A DNA stretch of 64,000 bases, taken from Salvia splendens (lineage: Eukaryota; Streptophyta; Magnoliopsida; Lamiales; Lamiaceae). The stretch spans positions 3,224,001-3,288,000 of the forward strand of contig NC_056049.1 of assembly GCF_004379255.2 (NCBI RefSeq), in the 5' to 3' direction. Numbering within the stretch: the first letter of the stretch is position 1; every line of letters begins with the position of its first letter. This document shows positions 1 through 19,186 of this stretch, one piece after another. The notes under the pieces are model-generated. The model was not told where the DNA came from, did not search any database, and saw only the letters and a list, made by a program, of their open reading frames with translations. Made by a program: the position numbers and the translations under genes.

Positions 1-544
1 CGGCCACAACGTGGAATTCTTACCACTAAACTACAGCCACTTTGTTGCATAAAAACAAATTTAAATATGTATTAGATCATTGAATTCCACTTAAGACTAT
101 TTTTCTAATAGGACATTAGTGCAACTATATTTAGGCCCAAAGAGAAATGTACTTATTTACATCTGGGCTAATGAAATCGCTAGGCCCAAAATTTGTCCAT
201 CTGGGCTGGACGATGCAGCTTCACAAAAATATAACCTTATTAATACTAAAAAATACTACTGACACATTCATTTTCTTTTTTGAGATTGATCTATATGGGT
301 TTCTTATTGGTGTATGAATACATATAGTAAGTAATGTTATAGGTGATCATTTCTACTATGGGACATGGCAAAAAGGAAATTTAGATTTAGACTAATATTT
401 TTACTATTAAAACACACTTGCATATTTATTCAACATGAATTTTCAACATCTCAAGTACAACTCATCCTCTATCAAGGAGATGATGCCCATAATCCACAAT
501 GGCATACTCTTAATCACAAGCACAAGCCGCAATCCACACAACGA
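1..544. other. AT-rich intergenic DNA
   Basis: No gene is supported here. The short open frames between 365 and 647 are partly antisense to a receptor-kinase relic that begins near 545. The first 40 bases, ending near 'ccactaaactaca', resemble common non-coding plant repeat ends, but I cannot assign them. Confidence 0.5.
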
Positions 545-880
545 TGCTAGCGCGCACTTGCCATGGTGCATGAGACGTATGAAGCAGAGTACGTGGACAG
601 AAATGCAGGCCTCGAAGGAACTGGCAGTGTTACAGTTGAACTACTGAGCATTATAACCACCTCTGCCATCGTCGGCCTCATACGAGGATCTTCCTGAACT
701 CACAACAGGCCAATGTGAATGCATCCCAGCATCATCTCTTGGACTATACTATCTTTTGTAGTCCCTTGCTCCCACTTTTCCCATATCTGAAACAAATTGC
801 ATCTAATCACACATCTTAGCAGATTATGTTTAGAATTTCCTAATCCATTTACTTACATAAGTCAAGAGGTCCACAGTATG
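545..880 (-). pseudogene. CRK 3'-end fragment (end of exon 6 plus exon 7)
   Basis: Read on the minus strand, the stretch gives the last part of a CRK kinase domain: WEKWEQGT, a helix with GCIHIGLL, then VQEDPRMRPTMAEVV and MLSSSTVTLPVPSRPAF, the usual C-lobe end and tail. The Cys of the conserved GLLCVQE motif is a stop codon. At 857-878 the end of the preceding exon survives (EDLLTY followed by a GT donor), and everything upstream is missing. It is a dead relic of the array that starts at 935, not a 3' exon of psi1, which has its own complete exon 7. Confidence 0.75.
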
Positions 881-934
881 CCCATTGTGAAAACAGAAAA
901 AATTTACATGCATAATTAGTGTGCAGAGACAAAA

Positions 935-3499
935 TCAACGAGGACATAACTCGGTGATTGAAACATCGTTTACAGACGACGAGCCTTGAGATACACCTGT
1001 TCTCACTTCGCTTGAGTAGGAGTCTACGGGGCCATAGTGACTACTCAAATAAAATGCAGGCTCAGAGGGCACTGGCAGACTCATTTTCGTTCTACCGAGC
1101 ATTTGACCAACCGAAGCCATTGTTGGCCTCATTGCAGCATTTTCTTGAACGCACAACAGACCGATGTGTATGCATCTCACCATATCGCGTTCAGATCCCG
1201 CGCCATTCCTCACCACAGGATCTATCATATCTGCAGCTGTCCCTTCGCTCCACTTCTTCCATGTCTGAGAGTTTGAGACTCTTAATTAGTTGTTATAAAC
1301 ATAGTTTTGTTTAAATAATAATGTTACTTACAATAGCCAATAGGTCCTCTCCATTCTCCTCATTTTTGATACAAGCACTTCTCTGACCACTCAAGATTTC
1401 CAGAACAAGCACCCCAAAACTATACACATCAGACTTATTCGAGTACATACCATGCATTGCGTATTCAGGCGACATATAACCACTGCGTGTTCAAAATTGA
1501 GATATTTAGTGAGGAAGGAACTCTCAATATGTGTTTGGTTAATTATGAACTTACTAAGTTCCAGCTATCTTGCTTGTATTTCCTTGAGTTTCATCTTGTT
1601 TAAACAATCTCGCCATGCCAAAATCTGCAATGTTAGGATTCATATCTCCATCCAACAGTATGTTGCTGGCTTTTAGATCACGGTGAATGATCCTGAGTCG
1701 AGAGTCTTCGTGCAAGTACAGAAGCCCTTTGCGACACCCCTTAGGATCATGTAGCGTCTATTCCAATCCAACTGCAAACTTTTGACAGGATCTGCATACT
1801 ACTAATTACTGAAATGAGCATGCTAAGGGTTGATGTTCGACACTGAAACTAGAGAAAAACATTACCAAATATGAACTTGTCAAGGCTTGCATTCGGAACG
1901 AATTCATATATTAGCACCCTCTCAGTTCCTTCCATAGAGAATCCTAAGAGTTTCACCAGATTCCTATGTTGAAGTTTGGCAACCAACGAAACCTCATTCT
2001 TGAATTCAACATTGCCCTGCGTTGAATCTTTGGATAGCCTTTTAACTGCTATTTCTTGGCCAGTTTGAAGTTTTCCCTGTCAATATTAGTCGCTATGACA
2101 ATCATGCTTGTTCTCGTTTATCGAAACACACATAGAGTTACCTTATAAACAGCCCCGAATCCGCCTTGGCCAAGCTTGTTAGCATCGGCAAATCATTAGT
2201 TGCAACTCTGATGCTGCGAAAATCATATTGCAGGGATTCAACATTACAAATGTCATCAGCAGCTGAATCACCAGTGAGAAGATCATATTGCAGGGTCAGT
2301 TGCATTACTCATGAATCATGATGAGTATGGATAAAAGAGAAGACGAATAAATCTTACACTCGGCTATTTTATATGCACTGCTCCGCTTCGTTCTTCTCCT
2401 AATGAAGATGATGATGGCACAAGCAGCAAATAATAGAGTTGCTCCACTGGGACAGCAATGAAGATGATAACTTTTGCCGTATTATCATCTTTCTTTCCTT
2501 GTATAAGTATTGTATTATTTCCATTGGTTTCTGCAGAATAAGAAAATTTCTTTAAGCTTATAAGTTAATTCGACTGCATGTTCGATTATTTGCTGTATGA
2601 CTAATAATTAGTACATATATATTGGGACTCATATTTGATTAAAATTTCCCCCGTAGGCCAAAAATTAATGTGGAGACTGGCTAATAAGACAAAGTTTGCA
2701 CATTCACACGCAAAATTAAGCCACACAATGTGTACACTTACTTACCTGGTGGGTGCGAAGCTACAATTTGCACCCCCAATTCCCTAAGCCGAGTTTCATT
2801 GTAGAAACCAATATCTTCATACCAGATAATGCAGTTGGGTCCTAGCACTCTGATCCCAATCGAAATATAACTTTGAAGGAATTGGGAATGCCCAGCCAAG
2901 CATCTCCGGCAATCTTCCGATGAAAAGTCCGGGGTACACTGCACCAGTGCATAAATCGTGGCAACGTCAGAGTGTGAGAGATCCCTAGCCCCTGCACCAA
3001 CCTTGAGCTCGAACGTGCCATTAGCCGCCTGCGCCATGAGATCAGACAGCAGCCTCGCCCTGTCCTCCTTGAACGCATCTCCATTCGAAGCATTTTGTGC
3101 ATCTCTTAGCAGATAGGTGGGATCTTCCGTCTGCGTATTGTGTATGGGATCGTTAGAGTAGCGCAAGGAGCAGTGTTCATACCATATAACCGCCTGTCTC
3201 GCGCTGGGGCATGACTGAAGCACCTCGCGCGAGGCTGACTCGACACAAGTGCGACACTGCTCAAGGGTTTGGTCGGCCCTGCATAGGGCGAGTCCGTTGA
3301 CTGCGCCAACGGATGTGCCGTGGAAGCCGTAGTCGCTCATGTTGGTGGAAAGAGAAAGGAGTAGGGCGTTGAGGTTGGCGCTGTATACGCTGTTATTCTG
3401 TAGCTCCCGTTACTGGTACATCGGAAGGGATTTTCCTGTGCTCTTGCCCGCGGATGAAAGGTATATGATGATAACTAGAATCATGCGCACTGGATACAT
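935..3499 (-). pseudogene. psi1: clade-I cysteine-rich receptor-like kinase, frameshifted
   Basis: All seven exons of a CRK can be followed on the minus strand: exon 1 about 2745-3499 (signal peptide, two DUF26 domains), exon 2 about 2350-2530 (transmembrane), then kinase exons at about 2140-2265, 1866-2076, 1553-1800, 1329-1477 and 935-1275. The DUF26 motif C-x8-C-x2-C is seen as CRADQTLEQCRTC. The HRD loop ([10 protein letters not shown]), DFG ([10 protein letters not shown]) and C-lobe ([11 protein letters not shown]) are present. The frame is broken by single-base changes: near 3410 after the signal peptide, near 2450 in the transmembrane exon, near 2185 just before the glycine loop ([10 protein letters not shown]), and near 1727 in the segment before the catalytic loop. 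The family acts at the plasma membrane in stress and immune signalling. As written this copy cannot make a full receptor. Several lesions are in homopolymers, so assembly error is possible. Confidence 0.85.
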
Positions 3500-4019
3500 T
3501 ACAACTGCAGGTGACTCAAACTCCCGACCTATTGAAAGGAGAAGAAGCGTCTACTCAACTGAGTTGTTTTTCATAGTCTATCGAATTCATAAGCGCTTTT
3601 TTTCCAATTATCTTCGCAAACACAAAGAAGAAGAAAGTCAATGAAAGTGTCAAAGCTACAGGAATAAGAAATAAATGGAATTGGAAAAAGACAGGCAGAA
3701 ACAGAGAAGAAAGACGAGAGAATTAAAGCTCCACTCAAATGCTCATAATTTTCTCTACATGATTTGACACCATCACAAGACCAATTCAGCTCTCAAAGAA
3801 AACGAATAATATTGTTAGAATTCTATGATCAATGATGAATCTCGTGGTACGAAATTTGAAACAATCGTCCCTTTCCTCATTAACTGTTTACGACTTTATC
3901 TACACGTCTTTATTTCACAAGTTCTAACTCATATACACAGATGCAAGAGAAAAACAGAACAAAATTACATGCATAATTTTTGTGTTGAGCAAAGCTCAAA
4001 CCTTGGCAGGATGGCAAAA
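3500..4019. other. Intergenic spacer between psi1 and psi2
   Basis: This is the 5' flank of psi1 and the 3' flank of psi2. The second half resembles the 3' flank of psi5 near 14100-14230 (shared 'catgcataatttttgtgt'), so it is duplicated gene-flank sequence. No independent gene is supported. Confidence 0.5.
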
Positions 4020-6593
4020 TCAACGAGGATATATCTCGGTTACTGAAACATCGTTTACAGACGACGTGCCTTGAGATACACCTGATCTCACTTCGCTGGA
4101 GTAGGAATCTTTGGAGTCTTGGGGGCGATAGCGACAACTCAAATAAAATGCGGGCTGAGAAGGCACTGTCAGACTCATTGTCGTACTACTGAGCATTACT
4201 GCAACCGAAGCCATTGTTGGCCTCTTTGAAGCGTTTTCCTGAACGCACAACAGTCCGATGTGAATGCATCTCACTATATCACGTTCAGAACCCGCGCCAT
4301 TCCTCAGCACCGGATCTATCACATTTGCAGCTGTCCCTTCTCTCCACTTCTTCCATGTCTGAGAGTTTGAGACTCTTAGGTGCAGTAAGCATAATTTTTT
4401 TTAATAATAACATAGGCAGGGAATTGGACATAATTTTACTTACAAAAGTCAAGAGGCTCTCTCCATTCTCCTCCTTTTGGATACAAACATTTCTCTGACC
4501 ACTCAAGATTTCCAGAACAAGCACTCCAAAACTGAACACGTCTGACTTATCCGAATACTTACCATGCATTGCGTATTCAGGTGACATATATCCACTGCAT
4601 ATTCAAATTTGAAATATTGAGCAAGAAAGAAACTTTCAAAAATGAAATATTGAGTTATAGACTTACTAAGTTCCAACAATCTTGCTTGTATTTCCTTGAG
4701 TTTCATCTTGTTTAAATAATCTTGCCATGCCAAATCTGCAATCTTGGGATTCATATCTCCATCCAGCAGTACATTACTAGCTTTTAATCACGATGAATGA
4801 TCTTGAGTCGAGAGTCTTCGTGCAAGTACAGAAGCCCCTTCGCAATACCCCCTATGATCTTGTAGCGTTTATCCCAGTCCAATTGTGAACGTTTGACTGG
4901 ATCTACATATAGTATTTACTGAAATGAGAAAGCAAGATCGATGTTCGATATTGAAATTTGAGTAAAACATTACCAAATATGAACTGGTCAAGGCTTGCAT
5001 TCTCAACGAACTCATATATTACTACCCTCTCAGTTCCTTCCATAGAGAAACCTAAGAGCTTCACCAGATTCCTATGTTGAAGGTTGGCAACTAACAAAAC
5101 CTCATCCTGAATCTTTGGACAACCTTTTCACTGCTATTTCTTCGCCAGTTTGAAGTTTTCCCTGAGTTCGCAACAAAATAGGCAATATTAGTCAATCTGA
5201 CAATCCTGCTCGTTCTTGTAATCAAAGTACAATATAGAATAACCTTATAAACAGCCCCAAATCCACCTTGCCCGAGCTTGTTAGCATTGGAAAAATCATT
5301 AGTTGCAGCTCTGATGCTGCTAAAATCATATTGCTGGGATTCAACATTGCTAATGTCCCAGCAGCTAATTCAAGTATAATTGAGGTCAGTTGCATTGCAT
5401 TACTCATGCACCATGATGAGTATGGATAAAAGAGAAGCTGAACTAATCTCACTCTTCGCTATCTCATATGCACCACTCCGCTTCATTCTTCTTCTAATGA
5501 AGATAATGATGGCACAACCAGCAAATATAAGAGTTGCCCCAACTGGAAAAGCAATGAAGATCATAACTTTTGTCTTATTATCATTTTCTTTCCCAATATT
5601 GTATTATCACCATTGATTCCTGTAGAAATAAGAAAATGTTGTTTAATCTAGCATTTTTTTCCCAAAATTAATTAGGATCATAAAGCTGTGATGTGATCAA
5701 TTCTCTGCATTCTGACAAAAACACAATTAAAAAATAACAGGTTCATCTTAATTCAAAGGACCAAATCCAAGGAATTTCCCAAATTAAAATTAGGGATTTG
5801 AGTAGTACATTACCTGGCTGCGAGGTCGCCGGCGGCGTCGATTGTGAAGCTACAAGTTTTACCCCCAATTCCCAAGCCTAGTTTCATTGTAGAAATCAAC
5901 TACTTCATACGAATAACGCAATCAGGTCCTAGCACTCTGAACCAATCGAAGTATAATTTCGAAGGATTTCCGCAATTTCAGTCAAGCATCTCCGGCAATC
6001 CTCCGACGAAAAGTCCGGCGTACACTGCACCAGTCCATAAATCGTCGCAAAATCAGAGCGCGTTAGATTCCTAGCTCCCGCACCGACCTTGAGCTGGAAC
6101 GTGCCGTTAGCCGCCCGCGCGGTGAGATCAGCCAGCAGTCTCGCTCTATCCTCCTTGAACGCGTTTCCATTCGCAGCATTTTGTGTATTCCGCAGTCTCT
6201 TAACTGGATCGGCCACGCGCGTGTTGTGTATGGGGTCGTTGGAGTAGCGAAGGGTGCAGTATTCGTACCATATCACAGCCTGCCTCGCGCCGGGGCACGA
6301 TTCGAGAAGCTCGCGCGACGCGGATTGGATACAAGCGCGGCACATGTGCGGGGATTGGTCGGCGCGGCAGAGGGCGAGGCCGTTGGCTGCGCGACGGATG
6401 CGGTGTGGAAGCCGTAGTCGGTGATGTTGGAGGAGAGAGAGCGGAGTAAGGCGGTGAGATCGGCGCTGTTGCTTGTGAAATTGGAGGCGGCGGTGGTGCA
6501 GTTGTAGGGATTGTCCTGCCCCAGCGCCATGGATGAAAGGTGTATGAAGATTAGAAGAATCATTCGCAGTTTTATGCTACCTCGCCAATTCAT
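4020..6593 (-). pseudogene. psi2: clade-I cysteine-rich receptor-like kinase, frameshifted
   Basis: Complete seven-exon CRK layout on the minus strand: exon 1 about 5815-6593, exon 2 about 5456-5622, exon 3 about 5243-5365, exon 4 about 4974-5164, exon 5 about 4669-4910, exon 6 about 4443-4592, exon 7 4020-4362. The start at 6593 gives a signal peptide (MNWRGSIKLRMILLIFIHLS...). Both DUF26 domains are visible (CRACIQSASRELLESC; CTPDFSSEDCRRC). Exon 2 is open (KVMIFIAFPVGATLIFAGCA). Lesions: one base lost near 6395 in the first DUF26; a short deletion in exon 4 near 5100-5115; one base lost near 4787 that turns HRDLK into HRD-stop; and one base lost near 4735 in DFG. Exon 7 is intact and ends in VTEIYPR. 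Paralogue of psi1. Confidence 0.85.
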
Positions 6594-7351
6594 AACTGGA
6601 GACAAGCTCGAAAACGAAGAAACTAGCTCTGATTCATGAATTGTTATCATATTTTGACTATTTTTTTCCAAGTTTGGATTATTAGAATTTAGAGGTAGAA
6701 TTGCATGTCCCAATCATATTCAGTCATGTCCCTATCACTTGAAATTGCATGTCAAGAACAATTCAACGCACGAGATTATGAATAATAGTATTAAGAATTA
6801 TATGATCATCACATTGAATTTTTTTTTTAAGATAAGTGGGATTGAATTTGAATTTCAGTAGACGAAGATCATCTCATGCTGTGATTTAAAATTTATAGCC
6901 AAAAAAAGAAAAAAAAAATACACCAACTTTTGGCTGATTCAGGTTTTACCACAAACTTTCTAGTGAAAAAATACACCACTTTTGGACTTGTAGTAAAATT
7001 CTCACTATTAAATTAAATCTTCCGGTGACTAATGTTTGTATAACTCCGTTGTTTGTTTAAGGTGACACGTATTCTAAAATAGAAACATCACTACTTAACT
7101 CATAAAAGAATCTACCCTTTCCGTTAACTATTTACGACAGTTTTATGCTTAGACTCCGGTACAAATATTCTTGTCCACATTCGTATGGTTACGATAGATT
7201 TGGTTTATAGGCTAAATGTGGTCTTTCTCGTGAGTAGACTAGTATTATGAAGTAAGTTTTATCGTCTATTCCTAACATTAGTGCTTCGAGTGGCATGCGA
7301 AGATACAAGTCATGACCACCAATGTGCCGGGGATCAAGCAACCAGCCGTGA
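6594..7351. other. Intergenic spacer; second half belongs to a local tandem duplication
   Basis: 6594-7165 is AT-rich with no supported gene. From about 7168 the sequence is the 3' flank of psi3 and reappears almost unchanged at 10568 beside psi4. Confidence 0.55.
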
Positions 7352-8818
<1,467 letters not shown>

Positions 8819-9104
8819 AGAAATTAGAAAAGAGTTCTTCGTTAGATGATGCATACAACAAATCTTCAAGGACACAGCTAGCAACAGGTTCATCTTAGGG
8901 TTTCACTTCCAAAATTTAACTATAGGGTTTGTTTGGCACCATAGAATTTAGGGTTTAGATTTAAAATTGGAGCCTATAATTCTAAATCAATTACTTGTAC
9001 AATAAAAATGATTGGATTTAGAATTGAATTTTACTCCATATCCTCTCATTTCCACTATATGTATTCCTTAACTAACAAAAGTATTTAGAACTCCAAATAG
9101 TTGT
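8819..9104. other. Short spacer without a gene
   Basis: AT-rich sequence upstream of the transmembrane exon of psi3. The expected exon 1 is not here. Confidence 0.5.
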
Positions 9105-9440
9105 AATCGAGAACCAGCGCCATTCATCAACGTAGGATCTACCATACTTGCTGTTGTCCCTTCTCGCCGGTTCTTCCATAGCTGTGAATGTGTGGCCATT
9201 AGATGCAATAAATGAAATCAGTCTGTGTAATTTGTGTTTGTTATGAACATTGATAGAGGAATTGTGTATAGCTTACAAGAATTAAGAGGTCCTCAACATT
9301 ATCCCCATTTTGGATACAAACATTTCTCTGGCCACTCACGATTTCCAGAACCAACACTCCGAAACTAAACACATCTGACTTGATGGAGTATTGCCCATGC
9401 ATTGCGTATTCAGGTGACATGTATCCACTGTATATGCACA
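9105..9440 (-). pseudogene. CRK fragment (exon 6 and start of exon 7, psi5-like)
   Basis: Minus-strand exon 6 is complete ([20 protein letters not shown], then [11 protein letters not shown]) and is followed by the first third of exon 7 (WKNRREGTTASMVDP, MNGAGS), which then stops abruptly near 9105. It is closest to exons 6-7 of psi5 at 14500-14815, so it is a leftover from a duplication that once included a psi5-like gene between psi3 and psi4. Confidence 0.75.
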
Positions 9441-9625
9441 AAAGGATATGACGTAGACATACTGGTGCATCACATAAGATTGAATTTGGGTGAAATTGAA
9501 TTTTGTGCTAATGTTACTACAAGTTAGAAGTTGGTTTATTTTTTCCATGTACATTTAAAGTTTGTGGTAAAACCTAAATCGACTAAAAGTTTGTTTGTCT
9601 TTCTGGCTATTAGGCTTAAAATTTA

Positions 9626-9919
9626 CTCCCCTGTCCATAAAAATATGGGCATTTGAAATGACACGAAAATTAATAAACAGTTGAGAAAGTACAAGAGAGG
9701 ATGAGAATGATAACTAAAGTAGTATTAGTGGATAGTGAGACTCACATTATTATTTGTGAGTCATAATTTATAATGGTGGGTCATAGTGGTATATGTTGTA
9801 CATAAATTGATGTATACGAGAATGAGATGGGGACCATTATCCATAAATGGAAATGTCCATATTTTTATATGACGGATAAAAATGAAAAGTGCACATATTT
9901 TTATGGGACGGGTGGAGTA
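9626..9919. mobile_element. Stowaway-type MITE
   Basis: 294-bp non-coding element flanked by TA on both sides (9624-9625 and 9920-9921). Its ends are inverted repeats, CTCCCCTGTCC... against CTCCACCCGTCCC..., continuing as ataaaaatatg on both arms. TA target duplication and CTCC-type ends are the signature of Tc1/mariner-derived Stowaway MITEs. Confidence 0.85.
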
Positions 9920-10206
9920 CTACTTATCACCACATCCTGCTTTAAGTAGCACGTTCCTAAAATAGAAACATCATCACTTAACACATAAAACAACAAACCA
10001 ATGCATAACATAATCTACACTTTTCGTTAACCATTTACTATAGTTTTATGCTAAATAGTCCAGTACAAATAAACATGTCCCACGTTAGTACAACACAATA
10101 GATTTGGGTTTATAGGCTAAATGTGGTCTTTCTCATGGTAGACTAATATTTTGGAGTAAATTTTATCGTTTAATCATAACATTAGTGCTTTGAGTGGCAT
10201 TCAAAG

Positions 10207-10560
10207 AAACTAGCTGTGACTACCAATGTGCCAGTAATCAAGGAACCAGCCATGGCCACCAATGTGCCCGTGATCAACGAGGATATATTCGGTTGCTGAA
10301 ATATCATTTACAGATAACGAGCCTACACTGGAGTTCGCCTCATTTAAATTTTGATTCGTTAAATCCATATGGAATGCAGGATCACCAGGTAGAGGCAGAT
10401 ACATTGTTGAGCTACTGAGCATTAGAGCAACCGAATCCATTGTCGGTCCTGTTTGCAGGATCTTCTTGTACACATAACAATCCGATGTGAATGCATCTCA
10501 CCATATCGCGCAAAGAACAAGCACTACTTGTCAGCATGGGATCTATCATATTTAATGCTT
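10207..10560 (-). pseudogene. CRK exon 7 fragment (psi3/psi4-like)
   Basis: Minus-strand sequence gives [17 protein letters not shown] residues with changes ([17 protein letters not shown]), PGDPAFHMDLTNQNLNEANSS and a degraded end. It is the diverged third copy of the psi3/psi4 last exon with its 3' flank, which starts near 10068. The rest of the gene is missing; the sequence joins directly to the next repeat unit at 10565. Confidence 0.75.
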
Positions 10561-10749
10561 TCCCATCTTGTCCACATTCGTACGATTACTATAGATTTTG
10601 GTTTATAGGCTAAATGTGGTCTTTCTCGTGAGTAGACTAGTATTATGAAATAAGTTTTATCGTCTATTCCTAACATTAGTGCTTCGAGTGGCATGCGAAG
10701 ATACAAGTCATGACCACCAATGTGCCTGTGATCAAGCAACCAGCCGTGA

Positions 10750-13721
<2,972 letters not shown>

Positions 13722-14230
13722 TTTTCAATTCTCTAGAGAAATTCTTTGTGGGATTGTTGGCAAATTTAAAGACAAAAACCTCAATCATCAATATTCGGAT
13801 GATCGAGCATGAGTTTTACATTACAAGATAGTGTAATAGTCAAACTTTCCAAAATACTTGTGAAACAAAATATCTCCAATATTTGTGTTTGTAATCCAAA
13901 TGGTAGAACAGACCATACAACCTTACCCATTACTAAAATTCAATAGAGTGCCCAATTAGCATATATTATTACAAAAATCATCTATAATTTCTTTATAAAT
14001 AGTATTTATAGAAATTCATGCAACACAACAATAATCCTATTACATCTAGTGTTACAGAAGTTGAAACCATAGTCCCTCCGAATTTACCTGTTTACAGCAT
14101 TATATTATCTACACAGCTTTATTATTTCAAACGTTCTAGCTCACATACACGGATAAAAGAGAAAACATAACAAAATTACATGCATAATTTTTGTGTCGAG
14201 GAAAGCACAAACCTTGGCAGGAAGACAAAA
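13722..14230. other. Intergenic spacer between psi4 and psi5
   Basis: Psi4 promoter side and psi5 3' flank. The last 130 bases resemble the psi2 3' flank. No gene or clear element. Confidence 0.5.
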
Positions 14231-16988
<2,758 letters not shown>

Positions 16989-18300
16989 TTCTGGAGAGGA
17001 GGAATGGAGAAACAAGAGTGTTTCTTCCAATTCTCCCAAAGAAATTCTCCCTTTTGAAGTGAACCGAATTCCAAACCAGGAAAAGTCTAGTTCATTTAAT
17101 GGCACTCACACCTGCCTTCTTAGATTTTAACAGTGTTGAGGGGACGCTGACAATGAAATTCTCCCTATTGCTATTTCTTATATATTCGAGCTAAATTTTT
17201 AACACTAAAAATAAAAAAATGAGATTCATTTCATATCGTTACTTATTTATTCCATTAATTGTTAAAAAAAGTATTCTGTAAATGGTGTAATTGCAAGTAG
17301 AAGGATACTGGTCAATTTTGTGATTATTATTTAAAAATATCTCACCAGTTAGATAATAACATCAGGTACTCATGTTTCAATTTTTAGAACAAAAGTCAAA
17401 ATATATGTTGTTACTCAAAATTACATATCAATTGTCAAGCCTCCATTTTTGTAAGAGTGGGTTTTATATATCTCTCCTCACAATTTTATAGTCAGCTTGA
17501 GGGTATGAAAAAATCTTAAAATTGATAGGTTGATACAAATAGTTCGAAAAAATTGGAAGGATCAAAGTTCTAGCTCGAAATAAATGAAAACCCGATCTGC
17601 ATGAATCGAATTAGTCCGAGTCTGATCGATTGGGTTGGTCCAAAAAGTCAGTGGATTGATCAGATTAACAAATTAATTTAATAATAAAATATGTATGAAA
17701 ATTTGAAAAAAGTACTCCGTATTAATATGAGGTAATATATTGGTAGTAGTTTTTAAAATTTTAATTTAGAAATGACACTCATTTTTTAATTTAATACTAT
17801 GAATTAGACGTTTTAATCTGGATAAAACTTGATGCTATAATTTTCAATATAAGTAAATAGTTACGAAAAAAATGACTGTAAATATTTTCATAAACATCCT
17901 AGCCTAGCCTGAGACTGAGGTAGTTAGAGTTATAATCGTAATATTTTAGCCAAACGTAATTTCAAGTAGCCCATATTTAGATGACTTAATCAGAAGTTTA
18001 TTATTATAGTTTCATCCAAATAAATTTGCAAACCACTGAAATCTTAGTCAATAAAACCACGTTACTAACATCTCAATCGATTTATCTAGAAATATTAAAA
18101 AAGGAGTCGCAGTCAATTAGTATTAAAGTACTATAATCTAAAGTCGACGTTCCAATTAGCCATTACCATTAATGGTCTAATTACATTAGAAAGCCGTCAC
18201 CTTTATAACGTGTATTAGTGCAATTGGTGCATAGGTTCCGATCCAACTACCCACAGTATATATTTTTCTCGTTTTTATTTATATTGCGATAAACATAATA
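16989..18300. other. Upstream DNA of psi5, no gene seen
   Basis: AT-rich sequence shared with 27326-29170 in copy B. At 18008-18012 the single AGTTT marks the empty site of a solo LTR that is present only in copy B. Confidence 0.55.
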
Positions 18301-18656
18301 TTCTCCCTATCCATGATTAAAACATCCATTTTCTCATTTCGGTTTAATAGTCAACAAAAATCATCTTTCACTTTTATTATACTAAATTATCCTTCTTCCA
18401 CCCCACAATAAAAATCATATTTAGTGTGGCACCGGTTTTAAGAAATATAAAGTTTAGTAGATTGGAAAAATTAATGGAATATGAAGCCCACTTTTTTATA
18501 TTTGTTTTATAATAAAATGCGAGTAAAGTGAGTTAGTAGAATGTGCGATTGTGCGACCTAATTACTTACCATTTATAATAAAAGTGAAATATGACTTTTA
18601 TTGTGGGACGGACAAAAATGGTAAAAATGTGATTCTTTATTGTGAGACGAAGGGAA
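18301..18656. mobile_element. Stowaway-type MITE
   Basis: Flanked by TA (18299-18300 and 18657-18658), with ends TTCTCCCTATCC... and the inverse of ...CGAAGGGAA, plus a long imperfect inverted repeat inside around 'cttttattatac / tataataaaagtg'. Absent from the corresponding place in copy B. Confidence 0.7.
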
Positions 18657-18892
18657 TAGTATTTTTATATTTAAAGAGGGTCAATAATGGTTTCCTATCT
18701 ATCCTATTAACTCGAAATTTTGATCTATTGAGAAAACGCCTTAGTAACTAAGACGTGCTTATATTTTATTTTACTTAATCATTTCACGTGTATTATATTA
18801 ATAAATTAAGTTAGTCTCATATTCTACTAACACTTTTCACTTATATTTTATTAGTAAATTAGGTAAGTGAAATACATAGTGCACTACTCCCT

Positions 18893-19066
18893 CGGCTCCG
18901 CAGTAATTGATTTTAGAAAAATATAAAGTAAACAAAATAATAATATAGATAAAACTCTTTTCTACGTTATTCTCTTTCTTACTTTACTCTTTCTATATTT
19001 AATTATATATACTATTTTTTAAATGAGCGCAAAAAATGAAATAACTAAGTTACTGTGGAACGGAAG
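18893..19066. mobile_element. Probable small MITE
   Basis: The inverted ends ctccctcggctccgcagtaa and (reverse) cttccgttccacagtaac enclose about 174 bases with no coding capacity. The target duplication is not clear, so the superfamily (likely Stowaway) is tentative. Confidence 0.5.
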
Positions 19067-19186
19067 AAATCTTTTTATTCCCCATTTTTTATACTTATTA
19101 AAATTAGTTTCAAAGACCCCTAATTGAATACGGAAACGGAATGAATGAGTGTTGTAGAAATGTACACAACTAATTAGGCCATCTGC

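Noticed and set aside
1..60. Possible tRNA-like sequence at the window start
   Set aside because: It lacks a foldable cloverleaf and conserved tRNA boxes; similar words are common in plant repeats.
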